10,458 nt of DNA, taken from CAYPEZ01 sp964409985 (GTDB lineage Bacteria > Patescibacteriota > Minisyncoccia > Phycocordibacterales > UBA6899). Of the stretch, positions 5,906 to 10,458 are shown piece by piece. Position 1 is the first letter of the stretch. Each line of letters opens with the position of its first letter. The stretch covers positions 1 through 10,458 of the forward strand of contig CAYPEZ010000034.1 of the NCBI GenBank assembly GCA_964409985.1. The letters are read 5' to 3'. The notes under the pieces were generated by a model, which searched no databases, had not been told where the DNA came from, and saw nothing but the letters and a program-made list of their open reading frames with translations. The translations under genes were made by a program, and so were the position numbers.

Positions 5906-7126
5906 TTAGCCCGGAATCTGAGTCACAAGATTGGTGATGGTACAGGTAGGGTTAACACCAGCAACGACGGTAAGCGTAGCAGTGTCAGTCGTTCCAATTT
6001 CTGTACAGCTTCCACTGAAAGTTGCCGTCGAAATTACGTTTGCTGGGTTTCCAGAGTAAACTTCAGAGACTGTATACACTCCAGGAGTTAGTCCAGGGAA
6101 TGCAACCTCATCAGTGAGGATGTGATCGCCACCAGGGCCAACCAAGTGAAGTGTGTAATCAGAGACATCAACGCCTGCAATCTGAACATCACTGAACTGG
6201 ACGACCTTATCAAGAGTTACCGTTCCAGTGGTCGGTGCAGTCTGAGGAACACAGCGGAAGTTTGGATTATTACGCTCCTGCTCCACACGGAAGACTACGT
6301 TTGCGATCGCTGAGTCGGTCTGAGAGAGGTTGCCCATAGAAGCTCCGTCACAACCGAGGTTTCCTGCTCCACCAGTGATGGTACCAGCACACCAGAACAT
6401 ACCGACGTAGTTGGTGACAGATGGAGTAAGTGCTGTGCCGAATCCGCCGTCAGCGAGCGTAATGGTGGTCGTGGCGTTGAGAAGGCTTGCGAGCGTTCCT
6501 GCACTGAGAGCATTCTCTCCAACCTGCCAGATATTGTCTCCTTCGGTCACATCTGCTGTGGTCGTTGGAGTATTCTGCCAACCGTCAATCGCACCATCAT
6601 CGAGCCAGGTCTGGAAGTTAATGTTCTGTGCGAGCTCTCCGTCCGTCGACGTCGCACTGTCACCTGCTGAAGTCTCAGGCTCGATTGCGACATTCTCGTT
6701 GTTGCCGGTCGTTACAAGATCGATACATGCCCATGCTGGGTTGTTGCTCACGTGGAGTGAGATGGTGTTCTCTCCGTTGTCTCCTGGCTTGATGTCCGAG
6801 AAGTTGAAGAACTTCTGTGCGCCAAGGTCTGTTGCTGTCCACGTACCATCACATGAGGTGCCTGCCGCTGGATAGTGGCCAGGTCCTGGAACAAAGTTTG
6901 GTTCAGGCTGCCAATAATAATCAGTAAGATTCTGTTCAGTTGAAACATTCGGTACACAGACCATGTTGTTGTAGTGCTGCTGAGAATCGACAGTAAGGTC
7001 AATAGCTCCTGCGGTGAAGGTGTTTCCCGTTGAAGTTTCGACATCACTAAAGAATGCGCCCGTTGCACCCGCAATAACTGCGCCTGCAAAAATAATTGCC
7101 CCAATACTTAAAAAGATGCGTTTCAT
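5906..7126 (-). CDS. TasA/camelysin-like fibre protein with one CnaB-like C-terminal domain; first gene of the cluster
   Basis: This 406-residue protein carries a SipW-type signal peptide (about 1-24, ending AGATGAFF), then SDVETSTGNTFTAGAIDL. It shares the fibre core: FFNFSDIKPGDNGENTISLHV-like sequence (106-126), NYVGMFWCAG (239-248) and cysteines C134, C246, C259 and C292. Compared with its paralogues it has a longer segment after the first strand (about 50-98, with C57 and C92). It also has an insertion (about 180-196) that splits the acidic DDG...EGDN block. One prealbumin/CnaB-like domain follows (about 300-402) with K307, E355 in VSE and N399 in ITN as a possible isopeptide triad. A 322-base leader or intergenic region precedes it, and no Shine-Dalgarno sequence is present. 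Leading the cluster, it may be the major subunit; this is inference. The stop codon is TAA. Confidence 0.88.
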   Translation of the reverse strand: MKRIFLSIGAIIFAGAVIAGATGAFFSDVETSTGNTFTAGAIDLTVDSQQHYNNMVCVPNVSTEQNLTDYYWQPEPNFVPGPGHYPAAGTSCDGTWTATDLGAQKFFNFSDIKPGDNGENTISLHVSNNPAWACIDLVTTGNNENVAIEPETSAGDSATSTDGELAQNINFQTWLDDGAIDGWQNTPTTTADVTEGDNIWQVGENALSAGTLASLLNATTTITLADGGFGTALTPSVTNYVGMFWCAGTITGGAGNLGCDGASMGNLSQTDSAIANVVFRVEQERNNPNFRCVPQTAPTTGTVTLDKVVQFSDVQIAGVDVSDYTLHLVGPGGDHILTDEVAFPGLTPGVYTVSEVYSGNPANVISTATFSGSCTEIGTTDTATLTVVAGVNPTCTITNLVTQIPG

Positions 7127-7194
7127 ATTTATTGATTATTGAATGAACATTATTTACGTAATAACTTGCGAATAATTCGAAGTACGACGCACAA

Positions 7195-7248
7195 CAACGC
7201 AACGATCTGCGCGCACGGATACAGACCGACCGACCAGGACTTGCGTTG
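7195..7248 (-). promoter_or_regulatory. Structured leader stem-loop upstream of the first fibre gene
   Basis: On the minus strand an 8-base-pair outer stem (CAACGCAA / TTGCGTTG) encloses a 7-base-pair inner stem (CGGTCTG / CAGATCG, one G-T wobble). The two stems join directly on the 3' side and are separated by a 12-base one-sided bulge, GTCCTGGTCGGT, on the 5' side. The apical loop is TATCCGTGCGCG. The element ends 68 bases before the start codon. It is not followed by a T run, so it is not an ordinary terminator. It might stabilise the mRNA, bind a protein or act as a cis-regulatory RNA. It matches no riboswitch class I recognise. Confidence 0.5.
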
Positions 7249-7350
7249 GATCCCTACACAAAAACAAACCACAAAGCGTCAATGGAGAGTGCCGCTTAAT
7301 GATCTACAAGAACAATCGTCTCACTTCGAGACAAGTGTATCAAAAGAAAT

Positions 7351-7393
7351 TGTGAACAACCCTGTGCATAACGAGTGCACAATGAGTGATTAA
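7351..7393 (-). repeat. Tandem DnaA-box-like 9-mers at 11-12-base spacing
   Basis: On the minus strand four 9-mers follow each other in the same orientation: TTAATCACT (7385-7393), TTGTGCACT (7374-7382), TTATGCACA (7363-7371) and TTGTTCACA (7351-7359). Their starts are 11, 11 and 12 bases apart, close to one helical turn. TTATGCACA matches the DnaA-box consensus TTATNCACA exactly. TTGTTCACA differs at one position and TTGTGCACT at two, while TTAATCACT is weaker. An additional CACT lies 12 bases further upstream. The array sits beside an AT-rich tract. Confidence 0.5.
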
Positions 7394-7403
7394 CACAGTG
7401 CGA

Positions 7404-7423
7404 TACAAAATACAATTTTTGTA
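7404..7423. repeat. AT-rich 7-base-pair inverted repeat
   Basis: TACAAAA and TTTTGTA flank a six-base spacer. The element lies 25-44 bases after the stop of the GH26-like gene in its transcription direction. It has no GC pairs except one, and no T run after the hairpin on the minus strand, so it would be a weak terminator. It may instead be an easily melted site next to the DnaA-box-like row. Confidence 0.3.
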
Positions 7424-7448
7424 AAAATTATCGGAAGTATTCTCTTCT

Positions 7449-9944
7449 CTAGTACCCTGTAAGTCCTGCCTTAAATGCATCGAGTGCCGCTTGGCTTGAA
7501 TTCACTAACCAGTTTTGCTCCTTGTTCTCGTTGAACCAGATAAATCCTTTGATCTCTGGATATTTCGGAATTTGCACAGTCAGTGCGTCAGTAATCCAGG
7601 CAGCTTTTTGTGTTCCTTCTGCTGAAGCCATTGAAAAAATGTATATAGGCTTGTTATACGCCTTGAGCTTGGTTAATGCCACGTCGAAGACCTGACCGAA
7701 GGACTGCCATGGATTGCCAAAGTTGAATCCATCGACACCAACATAGTCAACATATGCATCACCCGGGTAGTACTGAGTGAGGTCATTAGCACTTGTATTT
7801 GGCCAAGATGTACTATTTGGAGACCATGCAAACTTTGCATTTGTTACCCCTTCAGCGCGAAGAATATCGACAATGCGCCGCCATGCTGCAATATGTTTCT
7901 GAGGCGTGTTTCCGTTCAGTGTTCCAGACCATGGATACCAATCACCATTCATTTCTTCAAATGGAAGGAGGATGACTGGTCCTCCATACGTCTTCAGTGA
8001 CTGCGCAAATGTTCGAAGATATGAGTCCCAGCTACCATTGATAATGGAATCATAATTGTATGCAGGTTGATTGATGATTGATGAATCGTAATTTGCAGCG
8101 GTCTGCCAATAAAGCAGGAGTGTCTTACCACTTGATTTCAACGGAGCTGAAAGCCAAGTTGGAAAATCGTCAGCATGACCCCACCCAATGAATACAGCAC
8201 GTATATCCGCTGGCTTTCCGACAAGAGTCTCAAAATTCGTTAGGTCGGTTGCACTTCCGCCAGGGACAAAGACTCCCCACTCACGCGTGCCGGGTGTAGG
8301 CGTAGGTGTTGGATTAGGAGTAGGGGCTGGTGAAGGCGTGGGAGTGGGAGTAGGTGTCGGTGCTGGCGGTGGAGGAGGATTTATCTGTGAGAGAGTTGTT
8401 GTTCCTACAGTAAGAGAAAATGAGGAAGTATTTCCTGCTGCATCATACGCAAGAATACGATAGTTCTGCACGGTTCCCGTTGCGAGATTCATACTCTGAT
8501 ACGTGAGAGTAGTTGATGTTCCGACTTGATTGATCGGTGTACATCCGCTTCCTTGGCATCGATAAACTTTGTACCCGGACACAGCAGTATTGTCTGTTGA
8601 TGCTGCCCACGTCAGTGTCACGCTTGTTTGCGATACCACAGAGACTTGAAGTGATTGTGGTATCGTCGGAGCAGTCTGATCGATTGTTGGTGAAGGAGGT
8701 GGGGGTGGAGGTACTGGTGGCGGTGTTGTCACCGCAGGAAGCGTAGTAACACTCGCATACGAGGAGTACCCAGAGGTATTCCCTCCTGTGTCAAAAGCGC
8801 GAACTCTATACCGATAAGTTGTTGAAGTAGAAAGCCCCGCAATATTGGTAAATCCCGCTGAGGTGGATGTTGCAATCTGAGCATCAGAAGTACATGTAGA
8901 TCCGACGCAACGATAAATCTTGTACCCCGCGACACCCACATTATCATTTGATGCTGCCCAAGAGAGCGCAACTTGTGTTTGACCTATTGCAGTCGCAGTA
9001 AAGTTTGTGGGTATGGAAGGAGCTGACGTATCACTCACAGGCGCTGGAGTTGGAGCTGGGTTCGTGACTGGAGGAGGTGTAGGTGTTGGTGTGGGTGTAG
9101 GTGTTGGTGTAGGGGTGGGTGTAGGGGTGGGAGCTGGGTTCGTGACGGGAGTGGGCGTAGGGGTTGGTGAGGGAGGAGTTGGTTGTGTCTGAGGAGCAGA
9201 AACCGTCGAAAGATTGAGGTAGTCTTCAACTACCCAACCATCTACACCAGAGTCAAAATTTATACTCCACCAATAAAACCCGCTTCCAGCAACCACATTA
9301 GATATCACGGTACCCGCAGTTCCCACAGGCTGATTCCCCAGTAGTGCCCCAGCAGTAGATGCCGTAGCGCGAACATTCAATATGCTTGTCGTAATGACAC
9401 GATCGCCGATTTTCAATGTTATGTTTGCTGGAGGAGAGACTTGTGACGGTGATAGATTCGGTGCAGGTGATGGTGTTGCTTGTGTTGTTGTAGGAGCCTG
9501 TGCAAGTAGTGCTTGTGTAGATGTAGCTGCACAATCAAGTATTGTTGCAATTCTTGAAGCGGAATTCTTTGTCCCATACGCATTAATTGCCTGTATGCGA
9601 TACAAAAAATCTCCGAGGTCGTACCCACTTTCGTATGTTTTGTCAGTAAACATAAGGGTTGAGGTGGCGCCAACGCTCTCCCACCCTCCTCCCCATGGAT
9701 ATGATCGCTGTATTAAATAATTATTTGCGCGAGGAGAAGCACTCCACCCAAGTGTCACGAAAGGGATAGTGCCCGTACAAGAAACCAGGACAGTGTTAAT
9801 GCTGAGACTTCCAGGTCGTAGTGATGCATACGATGCTGCAGGAGAAACATATTGCAATGGGCTCACCGTGCTTTCCCAGAGAGAAAAGGCAACCGTAAAA
9901 AACGTTGCAAAGGAAAGAAAAATTACTGTAATAAGTCTATTCAT
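7449..9944 (-). CDS. Secreted multidomain FN3-SH3-FN3-FN3 protein with a GH26-like domain
   Basis: With the ATG at 9944 the protein has 831 residues. Order: signal peptide (about 1-25), FN3-like domain (45-138), bacterial SH3-like domain (about 178-247, with LNVRA and DGWV), Pro-Thr linker (255-302), two FN3 domains (about 310-402 and 424-518) each with a short Cys-x4-Cys loop, a second Pro-Thr linker (522-552), and a GH26-like domain to the end. GH26 enzymes are mostly beta-mannanases and related endo-glycanases. Typical GH26 marks are EEMNGDWYPW with probable acid/base E664, AWSPN, YYPGDAYVDYVGVDGFNFG and WFNENKE. At the expected nucleophile site, family members commonly read KPIMIAEFGSAEG; here it reads KPIYIFSMASAEG, with S771 in place of Glu and E776 nearby. 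It may be a binding-only or altered enzyme. The frame extends to an ATG at 9992, but 9944 gives a proper signal peptide. The stop codon is TAG. Confidence 0.85.
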   Translation of the reverse strand: MNRLITVIFLSFATFFTVAFSLWESTVSPLQYVSPAASYASLRPGSLSINTVLVSCTGTIPFVTLGWSASPRANNYLIQRSYPWGGGWESVGATSTLMFTDKTYESGYDLGDFLYRIQAINAYGTKNSASRIATILDCAATSTQALLAQAPTTTQATPSPAPNLSPSQVSPPANITLKIGDRVITTSILNVRATASTAGALLGNQPVGTAGTVISNVVAGSGFYWWSINFDSGVDGWVVEDYLNLSTVSAPQTQPTPPSPTPTPTPVTNPAPTPTPTPTPTPTPTPTPTPPPVTNPAPTPAPVSDTSAPSIPTNFTATAIGQTQVALSWAASNDNVGVAGYKIYRCVGSTCTSDAQIATSTSAGFTNIAGLSTSTTYRYRVRAFDTGGNTSGYSSYASVTTLPAVTTPPPVPPPPPPSPTIDQTAPTIPQSLQVSVVSQTSVTLTWAASTDNTAVSGYKVYRCQGSGCTPINQVGTSTTLTYQSMNLATGTVQNYRILAYDAAGNTSSFSLTVGTTTLSQINPPPPPAPTPTPTPTPSPAPTPNPTPTPTPGTREWGVFVPGGSATDLTNFETLVGKPADIRAVFIGWGHADDFPTWLSAPLKSSGKTLLLYWQTAANYDSSIINQPAYNYDSIINGSWDSYLRTFAQSLKTYGGPVILLPFEEMNGDWYPWSGTLNGNTPQKHIAAWRRIVDILRAEGVTNAKFAWSPNSTSWPNTSANDLTQYYPGDAYVDYVGVDGFNFGNPWQSFGQVFDVALTKLKAYNKPIYIFSMASAEGTQKAAWITDALTVQIPKYPEIKGFIWFNENKEQNWLVNSSQAALDAFKAGLTGY
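8289..8381 (-). repeat. Pro-Thr linker repeat before the GH26-like domain
   Basis: This GT-rich stretch on the plus strand encodes an alternating Pro-Thr/Ala/Ser/Asn linker of about 30 residues. The underlying DNA is a degenerate 6-base tandem repeat, so its length may vary between strains through slippage. Confidence 0.75.
9045..9182 (-). repeat. Pro-Thr linker repeat with a duplicated flank
   Basis: This degenerate hexamer tandem repeat encodes about 46 residues of Pro-Thr linker between the SH3-like domain and the second FN3 domain. A 17-base word, GGAGCTGGGTTCGTGAC on the plus strand, occurs at both 9052-9068 and 9130-9146, 78 bases apart. It encodes VTNPAP at each end of the PT run. The pair suggests expansion of the linker by duplication. 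Confidence 0.75.
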
Positions 9945-10027
9945 GTCTCTCGGAGTCTGGAAAAACGGGAACGGGGGACATGGAATACCCATACCCCCCT
10001 ACCCCAATATCGTTACTTATTTCAACA

Positions 10028-10444
10028 CTAGTTTGTCCCGCACGCAAGTGAGTTGATCACAGTGCGCGTTGCATTGCCGACAATTCCAGTTGGGGCCGAA
10101 AGACCAATAGGGGTGAGAATCTGTGCAGCATATTTTTTCTGGAAGCGCTTCACAGCTTCGCGAGTCATAGAGCCGAAATATCCCGTGAGCGGGAGGGTCT
10201 CTCCTTGTGTTGTATTGAGGAAGGTTTGAAGAGTCTTTACTTCTGCTCCTCGATTTCCATAACGAAGGTTCTTCATCAAGAGATCCGTGCAAGTCGTGGA
10301 AGCACCAAGAACGACCCCCGATGTTGAAGTTGGAGTAACAAGAGGCAGCGGAGCAGGAAGTGATGTTGCCGTTACCAGAATACTATCTTGGTTTGTTGCG
10401 TAGGTAGATGATGCAGATCCGAAACGCGCATAGACTGTCTTTGT
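10028..10444 (-). CDS. C-terminal end of a surface protein: Ig-like tail plus peptidoglycan-binding domain
   Basis: The open stretch encodes about 138 residues. It begins TKTVYARFGSASS and continues to DSILVTA, which looks like the last strands of an Ig-like repeat. A Thr/Pro/Ser linker follows, then a peptidoglycan-binding-1-like domain from CTDLLMKNLRYGNRGAEVKT through GYFGSMTREAVKRFQKKY to ACGTN. The only usable internal starts, TTG at 10279 or ATG at 10276, fall inside the peptidoglycan-binding domain after its opening CTDLL. A start there would cut into the fold. I therefore read this as the C-terminus of a longer protein whose frame is interrupted by TGA at 10445-10447, 12 bases from the window edge. 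The cause may be a real nonsense mutation, a sequencing error or recoding. The stop is TAG. It lies 83 bases upstream of the GH26-like gene on the same strand, so co-transcription is possible. Confidence 0.65.
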   Translation of the reverse strand, partial: TKTVYARFGSASSTYATNQDSILVTATSLPAPLPLVTPTSTSGVVLGASTTCTDLLMKNLRYGNRGAEVKTLQTFLNTTQGETLPLTGYFGSMTREAVKRFQKKYAAQILTPIGLSAPTGIVGNATRTVINSLACGTN

Positions 10445-10458
10445 TCATGTCCCTGTAC

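Larger units (their letters stand above)
7127..7448 (-). other. 322-base non-coding region before the fibre operon
   Basis: No gene on either strand is convincing here. Reading in transcription order it holds an AT-rich tract with a 7-base-pair inverted repeat (7404-7423), a row of DnaA-box-like 9-mers (7351-7393), a two-part stem-loop (7195-7248), and an imperfect palindrome centred on TACGTA about 24-38 bases before the first start codon. I could not find a -35/-10 pair matching consensus well; TTGACG at about 7276-7281 has only a poor -10 partner. The operon promoter is therefore unidentified, but most likely lies in this region. Confidence 0.6.

Noticed and set aside
7139..7393. Plus-strand open frame of 84 codons in the long non-coding region.
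   Set aside because: It is rich in Asn, Arg, Thr, His and Gln, has no hydrophobic core or motif, lacks a ribosome binding site and runs through the stem-loop and the DnaA-box-like row. It is probably chance, though it cannot be excluded.
9067..9130. A short-period GT-rich tandem repeat that could be mistaken for a CRISPR or regulatory array.
   Set aside because: It has no spacers and simply encodes the Pro-Thr linker; the Gly-Val-rich frames on the opposite strand are its shadows.
1..10458. Genome-wide use of UGA as glycine (code 25), suggested by the TGA at 10445 and the peptidase TGA.
   Set aside because: The long reading frames, about 2,700 codons including an 831-residue protein rich in Gly, contain no internal TGA. 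Frequent UGA-Gly use would have broken them.

Overview
The window reads as part of a chromosome from a Candidate Phyla Radiation (Patescibacteria) bacterium, probably of the Parcubacteria group. I infer this from gene content and style, not from a marker gene. Every protein I can support is secreted, membrane-anchored or a processing enzyme for secreted proteins. Linkers are rich in Thr, Pro and Ser. FN3, SH3, CAP and peptidoglycan-binding modules are combined in the way typical of that group. Almost no start codon has a Shine-Dalgarno sequence. All supported genes lie on the minus strand, so the window is transcribed from right to left.

In transcription order: (1) at the right edge, the C-terminal end of a surface protein with a peptidoglycan-binding domain, interrupted by an in-frame TGA near the edge; (2) a large secreted protein (about 831 aa) with FN3-like, SH3-like and two FN3 modules, Pro-Thr linkers and a C-terminal glycoside hydrolase family 26-like domain whose usual nucleophile glutamate appears replaced by serine; (3) a 322-base non-coding region holding a row of DnaA-box-like 9-mers beside an AT-rich tract, and a strong two-part stem-loop in the leader of the next gene; (4) a cluster of three TasA/camelysin-like paralogues, a SipW-type signal peptidase, and a fourth, divergent SipW-dependent protein; (5) a 276-base gap with two good sigma70-type promoters and a perfect intrinsic terminator between them; (6) a membrane-anchored CAP-domain protein; (7) a partial tRNA-Gln with its own likely promoter.

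The central story is a self-contained SipW/TasA-type surface-fibre operon. Three paralogues share a near-identical signal peptide and a cysteine-containing core, but carry different C-terminal modules: one CnaB-like domain, a jelly-roll-like domain, and two CnaB-like domains. The dedicated peptidase that should cleave their signal peptides is encoded among them. The flanking proteins (peptidoglycan-binding, GH26-like and CAP) fit a cell-surface or attachment locus, but their functional link to the fibre genes is inferred only from proximity and common direction.
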